Assembly (NCBI GenBank): GCA_014526335.1
Contig: JACTAT010000036.1
Span: 2,306,692 to 2,370,691 of the forward strand
Direction: 5' to 3'
DNA length: 64,000 nucleotides
Source: Chrysaora quinquecirrha
Taxonomy: Eukaryota > Cnidaria > Scyphozoa > Semaeostomeae > Pelagiidae
Made by a program: the position numbers and the translations under genes. The notes under the pieces were generated by a model. That model was not told where the DNA came from. It ran no database searches and saw nothing but the letters and a program-made list of their open reading frames with translations. Position 1 is the first letter of the stretch, and every line of letters starts with the position of its first letter. Shown one piece after another: positions 47,157-58,470 of the stretch.

Positions 47157-49536
47157 TCATTCATCGTCATAATGTTGATCAAAATCTTCTTCTGCTTGTC
47201 TTTTTCCTTCATCTTCATCTTCATCTTCATCATTATCTTCCTGTTCCCTTTCCTCTTCTACTGCATCTTTGTACTCACGTTGATTATCATCTTCACCAAA
47301 CAACTCTTCATTTTGCTCCATGGTCAGTTGAATTGCCTTATTCATACGGCGCTCGAAATCTTCATTATAAACTTCGTCTTCATTTTCATCTTCATATCCA
47401 TAATCTCCAGCTGGTAATTGTTTTATTTCCTTTGCTGCTTTTTCGGCAATTTCGTCCCAAACTTTGACATTGTTAAGCAATTCTCCTTCCCAGAAGATGG
47501 TAATATCATGTTTAAGGCCTTTTATGTACTTATTGCAAATCTCTGATCCGTATGTTTTAGCATACGTGGTAATTGCAGCGCTGAGTAAATAAATGAAAAA
47601 AAGTAAAAAAAACAACCTTCAATTAAATGGAAACAGATACCATAAATAGGGACATATTTTCAAAATAACCCTCAAATGGTAATGTAAGAATCTTAAAATC
47701 ATGCTGTTTTGATAGCATCCAATCCATCAATAAAAGATGTTCATGTTCTGTTTAAAATCCTTCTAACACTGAAATACACCTACACGTTTTTTTTTCATCA
47801 GAATAACCTTTATAAGGAACACCAGGCTGAAATTTGGGTCAGACTTTTTTTACCATCTCCGAAACTATTTGAGATAAGATACGCACAAGAAAATTTCACC
47901 AGCGTAACACCCTTGCCAGGTAACGCATTTTAAACATGTTTTCGAGGAAGGGTAGGGGGTGTAAAGTTAGTGAAAAATCCCTTTGAAAATAAGAAACAGT
48001 AAGGCTGAAATCGAAAACCAAGTGTTCTTTTAAAAGAATGTGTAAGTGTGCGAATTAAGCTCAAAAGCCTGGAAAAAAGATGTTAAGGGTAATAAAGACC
48101 GAAAATTTCCCCGAGAGCAGAGTCCAAGAAACTATCAAACTCCAGGGCCTCGGATTGACGGGGTATTAGGAGTATTAGGGAATAGTGGAATAAGTCCAGC
48201 CTTTCCCACATCAGTGCAGAAGGGCACAGGAGTAACATATATCTCAAGTTAATTCCAATTTCAAGATGATAGCAATAAGCAGAAACCTTGCCAGAGAGTT
48301 GGGCGTTTGCGCGTCAACTAGAAAGGCTTCTGGAGTATATGGGAGCCGGGATGGGAGTATATGCAAAGCCTTTGCATTGGCACTTGGCCCAGACCAAACA
48401 GGGACAGCCTTTAAGTTACCCTGAAAGTCAGTGACTATGTCAAAGAAAGAACTTCCGGTCCATTGCATATACAGCCCATAAGCTGCCTGACCTAGCCTGC
48501 GTTGCAGACTCAACTGGTGTTTACTTCCAAAAGGGTTGAGTTGAATTAAATTTCAATATTGGTTTTGTGAAACAAAAATAAATAGTAAACAATAAATAAA
48601 GGTGTAGTACCAACCCTCGCTATACGCCGCGCAACGCATTATACATTTACGATTTCAAATAGATGCAAAGTTTGCATATTATAGATTGATTATAATGAAA
48701 TTATGCCAGCCCCTTTCGGGCTCATCAGCTAATCTCCCATAAAGAGCATTTCGGGGCTTATGAATATTATGGTCCATTCATTTATGGCCCCCCCCACGTT
48801 CCTGCGTCCAAGAACATGGTCCAAAGAAAGTGGCAATGTATAAGGTTCAGTGTATACAATAAAAGATATGCCAAAGGCTTGTACATATATGCTAAAAGGC
48901 GACATTGCTCATTATGGAATGATGACATCAGTGGAATAGAATATTGGCTTAGATGCGCAGACCCTACTGGGAGAGAAACTTTGAAATTTTAATTCAACTC
49001 AACTCTCCCGGAAGTAAACACCAGTTGAGTCTGCAACGCAGGCTAGCCTGACCCGGCCTGACCACGACAAAAACTTATCAGTCACAGGTAATGGATCACT
49101 GAGGGAAGAAGTAAACGATAGAAGGGTGGAAGAAAAAAGTTTGAAGACGACTTGAAATGGCAAATAAATACTTCTGAACCATCTTCCAGGACCGTCCTTA
49201 AACACGTGTTGTTCTTTTCGCTTCACAGGGCTCCCTCTTTTCATTCAAAGTACAAATATTTTTCTGGTATGAAATGACAGAATTTCCTGTTCTCAAATTA
49301 CAAATACTTACTAGTTTGAAGTTGCACCATTGACCCAAATTCTTGTGTATGTAGATGGTTTTTTGCCATCGACTCGTATAGAAATCGAATAATCGCAGCG
49401 TGGTTTCGTTTTCATTCCAGTGCATTCTACCCAGCAATTTCGTCGGTACTGGGTTTCTACTCCGGGCCAACCACCTTCCCGGATCCTTTAGGTTTATCAC
49501 AATGTCGCTTGAATTTCTCATTGGCGTCTTCTTCAT
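47157..49536 (-). CDS. Unrecognised acidic protein (partial gene model)
   Basis: Terminal exon 47157-47580 (minus) starts after TTTATTTACTCAG and codes ~141 residues: an N-terminal globular part (~70 residues, with W, Y and C), then a long Glu/Asp-rich tail ending ..HYDDE. A likely first exon is 49309-49536, with ATG 49536 preceded by an in-frame stop and a GTAAGTATT donor after about 76 residues rich in W, R and N. Their phases do not join directly (0 versus 2), so either a small middle exon is missing from my model or the two are unrelated. A transposon-like inverted repeat lies between them. The family is not recognised. The acidic tail suggests a chaperone- or chromatin-like role, as inference only. 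Confidence 0.5.
47820..48045. repeat. Interspersed repeat, matches 35355-35582
   Basis: Same blocks in the same order as the SLC39A11 intronic copy. It lies in the presumed intron of the acidic-protein gene. Confidence 0.7.
48487..49055. mobile_element. TIR element, ~65-bp arms
   Basis: 48487-48555 and 48985-49055 are inverted copies; both contain GCAACGCAGG / CCTGCGTTGC and CAACTGGTGTTTACTTCC or its complement. The interior is non-coding as far as I can see. Confidence 0.78.
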
Positions 49537-49619
49537 AATTTCTTATCTTTATCCACTTGTATGCCCATTTCGCATATTTCGAATACTTTTCAGCTTTGAA
49601 ATGAGATAAATTAAACATT

Positions 49620-50540
49620 ATCTATCAAGTGTATAACCATAAAGTGTATACAGAACCCTTAAAAAGTTCTATAATTGAAGTTTGGTGTTTACAAGCACCT
49701 TCAAAACAGGGCTGTCCCAATTATACAGGGAAATTACTGTAAAACATCTAGCAAACTGGGTAACCGAAAATTTTATTGTTGCTTTTACTTAACTATACTA
49801 CTGCAGACATTTTGGCACTTGGGACATTTTTTGGCAATTGCCGGATGACACGTGATCGATGACATAGGTAGTTGCTGGTCAATAACCAATCAAACTCAAG
49901 ATATTTTAAATTTCAGTACACCATATGAAAGAGCGTCAAATATGGAACATAATTATTAGGAATGCCTTGCATTTGAGTTTCGGATACAAAGTTATGCACA
50001 GTTGAAAATGTGTTCCACCGCAGAGCCTCAAATGTTTTGAGCTTTGAAAAAGTTCCTTCTTTAATCCGTCTGAATCGAAACTACTGTCTTGTACGCTTTG
50101 TCGATGTATCAAGGATGTGCAAAAGGTGCGAAATTGTTAGAAAACTTAGATTCGTAGTGAAAAATGTCAATCAGACGTTCTTCTTGCTACTGGTACTGAA
50201 TAAGACGAAAAACTTTCGACTTTGAGTTCATGTGCTTTTCTGATGATACTTAGGTGATGCACTGTACGCCTGTCCAATTCGAACGTCTTAACCATCATTA
50301 TTGAAATTTGTGAGAAAAACTAAGGTTCATAGTTGTGAGAAGTCAATCAAACGTTCTTATCCCTTAAGGATGCCGAAATGTTGGAAGATTGCGTTCGACT
50401 CGTAAACATATTCCATCCGTACCCTCGGGACATGCCCAAACTGAAATATCTTCAGCTTGATGATGACACGGACAACAAGGACTTCATCATAAAAAAAGAC
50501 AGGAATCCTTAACCTACTGCTGTAACACTGTTTCACTAAA
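49620..50540. other. intergenic with a degenerate direct repeat
   Basis: 50129-50182 and 50303-50360 are imperfect direct copies ending ..TCAATCA.ACGTTCTT. No gene recognised. Confidence 0.45.
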
Positions 50541-50770
50541 GACACTACAAGGTAGTGGAAGAACCTCTGTTGGCAAGGCTTGTCAACCTACTGCTGTAAG
50601 ACTGTTTCACTAAAGATGCTAAAAGGGGGCTACAGGGTAGTCAAGGTAGTGGAGGAACCTCTGTTGGCAAGGCTTGTCAACCTACTGCTGTAAGACTGTT
50701 TCACTAAAGACGCTAAAAGGGGGCTACAGGGTAGTCAAGGTAGTGGAAGAACCTCTGTTGGCAAGGCTTG
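50541..50770. repeat. Tandem repeat at the 3' end of the toxin-like gene
   Basis: Three direct units, with AACCTCTGTTGGCAAGG starting at 50572, 50656 and 50750 (periods 84 and 94; the outermost unit is shorter). The unit nearest the gene codes the last residues of the protein and its stop; the others lie in the 3' UTR or downstream. The C-terminal coding end has therefore been duplicated beyond the stop. Confidence 0.9.
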
Positions 50771-51740
50771 TCAACCTACCACCTAACCCATGAAAAAGAT
50801 TCCAGAAGTCCCCTGGGTCCACAAGATCGTTTAAAGAGATAAATTCATATTCACCTGCACTTTTCTGTTGGTTCAAGTAAACACCGTAGTAGTGTTTCCC
50901 CGCATCTGATTTGTCATCTTTATATGTATTAACCAATGTGCTGATAATCATCAAGTGAAGGTTGGCATAATCTTTGAAGGTCAATAAGGAAACCTCGATT
51001 CTTTTAACATCATAGTAGGATGGTGCTTTGCCTTGGGTTTTTTCGAAATATGTTCTGCTAATCGAGGAGGCTGGTATGTTAGGGTTGTATTGACTCATTG
51101 TTGTATCTAATGTCATGAACTTTGGACTAGCAGCGCCAGTCTCTTTATTTGCCTGTCGCATACAATCATTGACTTTTTCCTTCGAGAACTCATTGATGCA
51201 TTGCGAGAACATGTTGAAATATGTACGATATTCTTTATTCATTAGGTTCTTTTCCAATTCAATAACCCGATAATCAACATAACCCTTCATTTTCTCCATG
51301 CGATCATTTACATCTTTAGTGAGCTCTTTTATTGCCTTATTTGCTTGATCCAAAATATCTTGAGCACTAGGTTTTGTGAACTCAACAAGAAATCCAAGAG
51401 CAGCACCAAAAACACCAAGTGAAGCTGCCAATTTAGGGGCAAATTTCAAGAAGGCTTCACCGCCCTTTGACAAACTTTTCATTAAATTTGAAGAATGCAT
51501 TGTGAGTGCGGCACTCTTTGATCCCAAACCGGCAATTTTCGCAAGAGCATTTGCTGGCATGGTGGCAACTGGTGCAACGATAGGTTTGATGTCAGGTTTT
51601 CCTCCACCAGGTATATAACCAGTGTATTTGCAATTCCCTTTGAGAAAGTGATCATTTCGGATCAAATAAGATCCTCCGTTTACCATAGAGAAAAATGCAA
51701 ACGCGATGATTAGGACACACGCGAAAATGGAGTAAGCCAT
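50724..51740 (-). CDS. Secreted jellyfish-toxin-like (CfTX/CaTX-type) protein
   Basis: A 338-residue single-exon coding region. Seen: an N-terminal signal peptide (hydrophobic ~4-20, likely cleaved after a Gly-rich site near 22); a short Gly/Pro-rich segment with a Cys (~35-50); a long Ala/Leu/Gly/Ser-rich amphipathic to hydrophobic helical region (~62-120); a charged helical segment (~125-185) with two Cys (~183 and ~197); and a C-terminal part with Tyr/Lys-rich motifs. This architecture and the Ala/Gly-rich helix match what I know of the pore-forming cnidarian toxin family described from box jellyfish, with related proteins in other cnidarians; membrane activity is inferred, not shown. A CTTTTTAG acceptor abuts the ATG context and is conserved at the second copy, pointing to a 5' UTR intron. 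Confidence 0.72.
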   Translation of the reverse strand: MAYSIFACVLIIAFAFFSMVNGGSYLIRNDHFLKGNCKYTGYIPGGGKPDIKPIVAPVATMPANALAKIAGLGSKSAALTMHSSNLMKSLSKGGEAFLKFAPKLAASLGVFGAALGFLVEFTKPSAQDILDQANKAIKELTKDVNDRMEKMKGYVDYRVIELEKNLMNKEYRTYFNMFSQCINEFSKEKVNDCMRQANKETGAASPKFMTLDTTMSQYNPNIPASSISRTYFEKTQGKAPSYYDVKRIEVSLLTFKDYANLHLMIISTLVNTYKDDKSDAGKHYYGVYLNQQKSAGEYEFISLNDLVDPGDFWNLFHGLGGRLTSLANRGSSTTLTTL

Positions 51741-51759
51741 TTTCTAAAAAGAAAACATA

Positions 51760-52416
51760 TGCAAAATTGTATAAATTAATTTTCGTCAAGATTTTGCGCA
51801 ACCATGAAACAAATTTTCTTATCTCCTCGAAATGCTGCTCCCTCTCCCCCTATAAAATGTTGCTTCTGATGATAAGTGATGTTGTTGATACGAAAACAAC
51901 ATTCTACAGGGGGAAGGGGGTGAAAATAACGAGGATTTTATAGAAAATAAAAGGAAATACGATTGTCGTAGTTGAGTTCCAATATTTTTGTCTAGAACTG
52001 TAGACCTAAGATTTCTCATAAATCGATTTGTAACTGGAAACGTGAATATCTTGCACAAATGATTGTTGTTTAAGCTACTACTCTTATAAACAACAGAAAC
52101 ATTTTTGAGCATTTAATAAAATAAATTACACGAAAGGGCCTTAAGAATTGCTTATCAGGATTTTGTCACTAGTTTTGAATGTTTATTTGAAAGGGATAAT
52201 TCAGCCACTATCCATGCCACGAATTTACAAACTCTAATGACTGAAACGTTTAAAACACACAAAAACAAGAACCCCACTTTCAGCACGGGCCTGGATTGTT
52301 CAGACTCAGAGAAGAAAAACTTAAAACAGGCTGAGGTCAGCCTTTGCATAACCCTATGGGTTGAATATGACAGTAAGACCATTATACAGAATTTAAAAAC
52401 AAAGTAATAAACAACA
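51760..52416. other. upstream region of the toxin-like gene
   Basis: No other gene recognised. It should contain the 5' UTR intron and promoter of the minus-strand gene. Confidence 0.4.
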
Positions 52417-53813
52417 CGCTAACGAATCTATACGCTCTACTGTTGTGGATACGCACTACTGTGGTGGTATAGTTTGCGTACTGTGGTGGTGTTTTTTGCA
52501 TACTGTGGTGAATAAGTACTACTGTGGTAAGTTATTATGCTTGACGTGGTTGGCTATTATGCTTGGTGTGGTGGTATTTTTGCGTTCTGTGGTGGATAAG
52601 CACAACTGTGGTGGGCTATTACGCTTGATGTGCTGGTGCTTTCTGCATACTGTGGTGGATAAGCCCTACTGGTGGGCATAGTAGTGCCTATCCACCACAG
52701 TACGCAAAAACACCGCCACATAAAGCCTAATACCCCACCACATCAAGCATAATAACCCACCACAGTAGTGCTTATCCACAACAGTATGCATTAAACACCA
52801 CCACATCAAGCATAATAACCCACCACAGCAAGCATAATAACCCACCACAGTAGTGCTTATCCACCACAGTATACAAAAAAACACCACCACATCAAGCATA
52901 ATAACCCACAACAGCAAGCATAATAACCCACCACATTAGTGCTTATCCACCACAGTATGCAAAAAAACACCGCCACATCAAGCATAATAACCCACCACAT
53001 CAAGCATAATAACTCACCACAGTAGTGCTTATCCACAACAGTAGCAAATAAATACCACCACATCAAGCATAATAACCCACCACAGCAAGCATAATAACCC
53101 ACCACAGTAGTGGTTATCCACCACAGTATGCAAAAAAACACCGCCACATCAAGCATAATAACCCACCACATCAAGAATAATAACCCACCACAGTATTGCT
53201 TATCCACCACAGTACACAAAAAACACCACCACAGAAAGCAAAATATACCACCACAGTAGGCACGAATAAATGCAATTTATTCGGGTTTAATATGTGACAG
53301 GGGTTACGATCTGTTAGTGTTATTATTACCAGCGATGCTGATGCTAGTTTTATTGTGCTAGTTGAGGCGATTTCACATCACTGGTGCGTTGAAAAATTGG
53401 CGGCATAAGGCATTCGTCACGCGTTTGACATATCGTTTAAATTTACTCTAAACAGTTACAGGTCGAACAATTTTTGGTTAAAAATTTACGTCCCACCCTC
53501 CCGCGCTGGTTCTCGCTTCTGCTTCTCACTGTATTCGTGCTCTCGCTAGGGTTTTGTCTCTAGTGTCTGCACGGACATAGTGTGCTGGTCTGCGCAAAAA
53601 ACTTCGTTTCTTCGTCAACCCCCAGAACCCAAAAGCGAAGGGCATTTTGGCAGTGGGCTGGCACACTGACCGCCCAATCTGAAGTTCTGATACACAGCGT
53701 TGCGGGACTTCTTTTGCATAGCCGATTGATATTGCTTCCAGGCTGTTATTGCCTTCCCTGGAACAAATATTAAGTGCGTATCAACCACAGTAGCGCGTAC
53801 AGATTCGCTAGCG
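52417..53813. mobile_element. 1.4-kb TIR element packed with CCACCACAGTA repeats
   Basis: The left end CGCTAACGAATCTATACGCT and the inverted right end GCGTACAGATTCGCTAGCG continue into shared CTACTGTGGTTGATACGCAC-type sequence (~40 bp). The interior has direct GTGGTGG-type units (52440-52675), then a long inverted array (52680-53260) of CCACCACAGTAGTGCTTATC, AAGCATAATAACCCACCACA and related units, and then ~500 bp of unique sequence. A truncated copy is at 38.3 kb. A clear target-site duplication was not found. Confidence 0.85.
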
Positions 53814-54684
53814 CATTACATTTTCACAAAAGCCTTGTTCTGTACCACTCCCAACATTCACTGAAAAAATAATTGTAAACCGAGGAATTTATTACAGATT
53901 ATACAAGCATTTCAGACTGAATTAGACAAGTAAAGAACAGCCAGACTCGAACAAAATTTACTCTGGTTCTTATAAAAAGAGTACACCAATTGCATCGTGA
54001 ACATTTTGCTTGGGCGTCCAGAAATAAATTTGAAAATATTTGCCTTCAGTTTAGTGTAACATAGTCAATAGAATGAATTAGTTATCTTCTATTCACTGTG
54101 GTGTAGCTACTACATAATTACTCATATCAGATAAATAAACTTGCAATTACAAAAAGAAACAACAACACGAAAATAAAAAAAAGATAACAAATTTACCTTG
54201 CTGATCATAAGATGCCAAATTGAAAATGATTAAAGTACAGCATCATCTTATCGAAATTTAAGTGCGATGGACAATGAAAATCCACCATGGCATATAATCT
54301 ACCATGAAATCGTTATTATGGACATGTTTTTCTCGAATCGCAGTATTTGTTACATTTTGTTTTTTTGTCAAAAGAATGAACAAGCAATGATTGCGGTAGC
54401 GGCAAGAAAATAGCATTACTTCTTGCACAAAACCTTTTCATGTACGATCAACTCAACTGCAACTAAAAAGTAAATTTCTTATATTTCTCTGATTGAAATT
54501 TGTTGCACCATGATTAATCATATGCACACAATATCGGTTAAAAAGAATCGATGAATGTTGATTAACGCGAAAAAAGTTTATTACTAACTATCTATATACA
54601 TACTGTATATATAAAGCAGAACTGTTTGTGATTACGTATGTTTGATGGTTTTATACATACGAGTATAGTATATGTTTGCTTATA
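53814..54684. other. AT-rich intergenic, nothing recognised
   Basis: No gene, repeat or RNA feature recognised. Confidence 0.5.
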
Positions 54685-54910
54685 ACCCAGACTCCCTTTA
54701 CACGAGAAAAACTGGATCGGCTCTGGTCCGATCTAGAGGCAGTTTTGATGCAATACACCTTTCGTTTGCAAGGGATCTCTTGAATCCGTACCTTGTCTGG
54801 CTCTTTAGAGCTTGTTCTGGATCTCAGAAGTAAAGCCATCTTCTCTGGCTCTGTTTTGATCCCGTGTAAACGCTTTGGATCGGATCCAAGCTGGTACGTA
54901 ACTTAAACGT
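54685..54910. mobile_element. GATCC-rich MITE (possibly the left part of a split element)
   Basis: CCTTTACACGAGAAAAACTG at the left and GATCCCGTGTAAACG near 54867 are inverted ends of the family at 9.2 kb. The stretch 57060-57180 carries a matching GATCC block and TTTTTCTCGTGTAAACGC end, so the copy may have been split by repeat B. Confidence 0.65.
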
Positions 54911-55004
54911 AACTTAAAGTGAATGAATAATGCCTAGAAGAACACGAAGGGAAATTGAATTTTGTGCCTTAGCCCCCTACAAGATGCTGCTGTGATAAAC
55001 ATAG

Positions 55005-57000
55005 AGGCCCTATGGGCATGTTCGAAGAACGACTCTGGTTGGTCAAATGATGAAAGATGTTTATCGGTATGCACAACGATGACGATAATGATTTTTATGA
55101 TAATGGTGGTGGTTATGATGATGATGTTGATGACCACGATGATTGTGATGCTGTTGGTAGGGGTGATTGTGGTGTTAGGGTGGGTGTGGTGGTGGTGGTG
55201 GTAGAGGTGGATGTGGTGTTGAAGGTAGGGGTGCTTGTGGTGGATGTGATAAGGGTGATCGTGGTGATGGTTGCGAAGGGGGTGGTGGTGGTGGTGATAA
55301 GGGTGGTCGTGGTGATGGTTGTAGGGGTGGTTGTGGTGGTGGTGCCATTCCTTTAGATCTTGCCGCAGGCACACCATCAATGATGGTGATGGTAATTGTA
55401 GTATCCTGCATTCACGTGAAAAACTTGTGTTTGTATTAGTTGTATGTTAATGTTCCTGTAATTAATTCATATGTCAGTTCAGTTCCAATCCAAGATGTAG
55501 TCGGTCGATGTCTCTCTCTCTCCCAATATTACATTGGAGACGAGGATGAAAAACGTTCAAGCAAGGCAAAGAAATCTGAATTGAGACAAAGTCAAAGAAA
55601 TGAGGTCTTGAACAGTTACGTATGAAATAACTACATTGCTTATTCAACGGAAAAAAGTGGGGGAAGAAGAAAAGATGGACTAAAGACTGGGCCTAATCGA
55701 GCTGCTAAAAATGGGTCGCCAGGTTTTGGAATACAGACGCTGGTAGTAACATGCACACCCGGATGGCCAGGTCACACAGGAGATGATAGACGCTGGTGCA
55801 ATCGTCCAAAAGCATGGGAAGTAAATATGGGTCGCCAGGTCTTCAAAAGACGGACGCTGGTAGTAGCATGCAAACCCGGATGGCCAGGCCACACAAGAGA
55901 TGATGGACGCTGGTGCAGTCATCCAAAAGCATGTGGGTAAAAGAATGGGTTGCCAGATCACAAGAATTGACGATGCTGGTAGATGCAATCCCAGTTGGCC
56001 AAGTCACAACGTTGATGCTGAGCTTGGTGTAGTCAACTAAAATGCAATAGGCCAGTCTACATAGTTTCTTCTACACACATTGGTTAAACTTTCATCCAGA
56101 GTGAAGAAATTGTTCACATTAAGTCCAAAGACCTCTAGTATGCTGTTTACGTGTACTCACTGGAAATGTGTTTCAGATAAAGGGAGAGAAAGGCTGAACT
56201 CAAGACATCTGAGACAAGCAGACTACAACAAATCAAAATCTAGATTCAAGATTGTGTCAATCTCCAATTTCTCAACAAAAAAACGAGAACAATAAATAAT
56301 GGACATGTCGTTAAATGTTTTTAATTTTTAATTCTTTCTCTGACAAAGGGAGAGATGTAGTATCCTGCATTCACGTGAAAAACTTGTGTTTGTATTAGTT
56401 GTATGTTAATGTTCCTGTAATTAATTCATATGTCAGTTCAGTTCCAATCCAAGATGTAGTCGGTCGATGTCTCTCTCTCTCCCAATATTACAGTAATCAT
56501 GATGATGATGATGATGATGATGAGGATGATGATGATGATGATGATTATTATTATTATTATTATTATGACGATTTTCATGGTGAGGATGATAATAATGAAG
56601 ATTTGCTTTGAAAACTGTTTTGAAATTGCCGCTCTTTGCCAAGACTCTTTGCTCAATGTTGAGAATGCCTGAAATGTCATTTACCAAACCAAGGTGGCAA
56701 TCTGCCAGTTACATATGGTAAACAACCATGAGTCACATGCAATCAAGCTTGTGCGAGGAGAAAAATTGTCACATAACCTTAAATCGACAAAGGGGCTTGC
56801 TGGCCGTGATTGTGAACCACTAACCACAAATTGCGCATAAATATAAATAGCCGAGACAATGGCCCTAATGGCATTCTTGACAATGGCCCTATTGTTATAC
56901 GTCTTCCATTGTTCAAGCGTTGGTTTGTTAGTAAGTGAGTGACACTCCACCCCCACTCCAATATGTTCGAATTCTTCGAACATAAAAAGGAATTTCAAGT
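55005..57000. repeat. Interspersed repeat 'B', interrupted by a TRIM
   Basis: It matches repeat A (14866-15746): the same GGCCCTATGGGCATGTTCGA start, GGT/ATG microsatellite core, downstream unique part and ATTCTTCGAACATAAAAAGG end. The match stops at 55396 and resumes at 56498, with a complete LTR-bounded element between. Confidence 0.85.
55397..56492 (+). mobile_element. TRIM (miniature LTR retrotransposon), 1096 bp
   Basis: Two 137-bp LTRs, 55397-55533 and 56356-56492, identical as far as I can read, starting TGTAGTATCC and ending CAATATTACA. They are flanked by a 5-bp target-site duplication GTAAT (55392-55396 and 56493-56497). TTGGAGACGAGGATG directly after the 5' LTR is a plausible primer-binding site, and AAAGGGAGAGA directly before the 3' LTR is the polypurine tract. 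The internal 822 bp has no gag-pol. It contains three ~116-bp tandem units starting ATGGGTCGCCAGG (55711, 55827 and, as a variant, 55945). Confidence 0.95.
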
Positions 57001-57059
57001 GGTTTTGTAGCAAAGAGTTTGGTAACGCTTTTGTCAACTCAAAATGAGGTAGTCAAATA

Positions 57060-57180
57060 TTTCTTGATTGGATCGGAGCCGATCCAGTTCATTCAGTTTT
57101 TCTCGTGTAAACGCATTCCAAAAGAATCAGAACAGGCTCTGGATGGGGCCGATCTCATATAAACGGGTCTTAAGATCTAG
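57060..57180. repeat. GATCC-family MITE fragment
   Basis: GGATCGGAGCCGATCC, then TTTTTCTCGTGTAAACGC and a second ..ATAAACGGGTC end. Same family as 9.2, 17.2 and 54.7 kb. Confidence 0.6.
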
Positions 57181-57344
57181 CCACTCCACGCACAGAAAAA
57201 AGGGTATCTTTGGAATCTTCATTTTCCAGAGAGTTTCCTCAGCTATAAGAAATTTTTCAAAAACGTAAAAGATTAGTGTTCGAAGTATAAATCTATAAAC
57301 TTTTTATTTTTCGTTCAATCACCAGAAAAAGTCTAATCAACAGG

Positions 57345-57536
57345 ATGGCCCCAGGATGCAAATTCGTATTACAATCGGTAAAACAAAATTACGGAATCAA
57401 ACTTGCAGATAGAAAGTCACAGGAATTTCCATCCACTGTATTTCCGGAATCGTTTCTCGAAAAAAACCGACTACTTACACAACGCAAACGTTTAAAAAAT
57501 TCAACGCAACCCGACACCAGTTGGTTCGAAGGCTAG
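57345..57536 (+). CDS. Possible small protein, 63 residues
   Basis: An open frame with a favourable start context (AACAGGATGG), basic and polar, ending DTSWFEG. No domain, signal peptide or membrane segment is visible, and I do not recognise it. It could be a first exon, a small protein or chance. It lies between two MITE-family sequences. Confidence 0.3.
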   Translation: MAPGCKFVLQSVKQNYGIKLADRKSQEFPSTVFPESFLEKNRLLTQRKRLKNSTQPDTSWFEG

Positions 57537-57777
57537 TGTTGGCTACTATAAACCATCTATAAACAATCTAAACTATGTTACTATTAGGGGCGACAGGTTC
57601 CGATCGAAATTTTCTCTGTCATTTTGAAGGCAAATTACCAGTGATTTTACGCGAAATCGTTGGTAGCAAGGGTAACTTGCCCCGCTTGCCCCACTATCCA
57701 TTGGACTCTAATTGCTGAACTCTGATTGCTAGCGGACCAATTAATTTTACTTGAATGTGACAGAATCGCGTATGATT

Positions 57778-58470
57778 AAGACCCTGTGCACGCAAGAACG
57801 GGATCAGTTTGGTTCCGCTCTTTTTTGGAACTGATCCCAAATTTTGCTCCCGTGCACACGGGATCGGAATGAAAATATTTTGCGTACACACGAGACCCAG
57901 ATCCAAAAAGATCCACTGTTTTGACATGCGCAGGAAGCAAAAATCAGAGATTTCTTTGTTGTCCTTTCTAATTTTCATTGTCATCGGCCTACAGTAGCGA
58001 AACTCTCGAGAGTTCTAAAAATCTAGCAATCGACTATGACAAATATTAAAACTGCAGTTAGCAAAAAATGAATTTTATTCAGGACATCTTAGGTGAGAGC
58101 ATTGCCATAGAATTTTGAGCCTTGCTGAGGAAGATTGCCCGAAGGTTGTTTGATTACAAAACAAGAAAACTGAGAGAGAACTAAATTTGAAAGATAATTG
58201 CAAGTTCTGATGGCGAAGACAACCTCAAATAACCTCAAAGAAACTTGCCTCGTTTTCTATCCGTACTAATTTGGATCGGATCCAGTGTTCACACGAGCGA
58301 ATAATGGATCCGATCCAAAAAAGAACGGCATTTTTATCCGATCCAAAAAAGTACGGATAGCGGAGCAAAACTAGATCGGATAGGGGTGTTCTCGTGTGCA
58401 CGGAAGGCCTATCCGTACCAGTTTGGGAACGGACCCAAATGGATCCGCTCTCGTGTGCACGGGGTCTAAT
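57778..58470. mobile_element. TIR element with GTGCACACGAG-type ends, ~690 bp
   Basis: The left end AGACCCTGTGCACGCAAGAA and the inverted right end TCTCGTGTGCACGGGGTCT. Just inside the ends are GATCAG / GGATCC blocks related to the GATCC-rich MITEs. Additional internal GTGCACAC ends near 57850-57890 and 58270-58410 suggest nested or serial insertions. Confidence 0.75.

Noticed and set aside
48244..48513. 89-residue minus-strand open frame as the missing middle exon of the acidic-protein gene
   Set aside because: Its 5' part overlaps the TIR element arm, and no acceptor/donor pair gives the needed phase change.
52666..53219. Cys/Trp-rich open frames with CGGLLCLMWW repeats (also 38429-38662)
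   Set aside because: They arise from the CCACCACAGTA minisatellite; there is no start context or splice support.
52680..53260. Possible CRISPR array because of regular short repeats
   Set aside because: The units are contiguous variants with no unique spacers, lie inside a TIR element, and the genome is eukaryotic.
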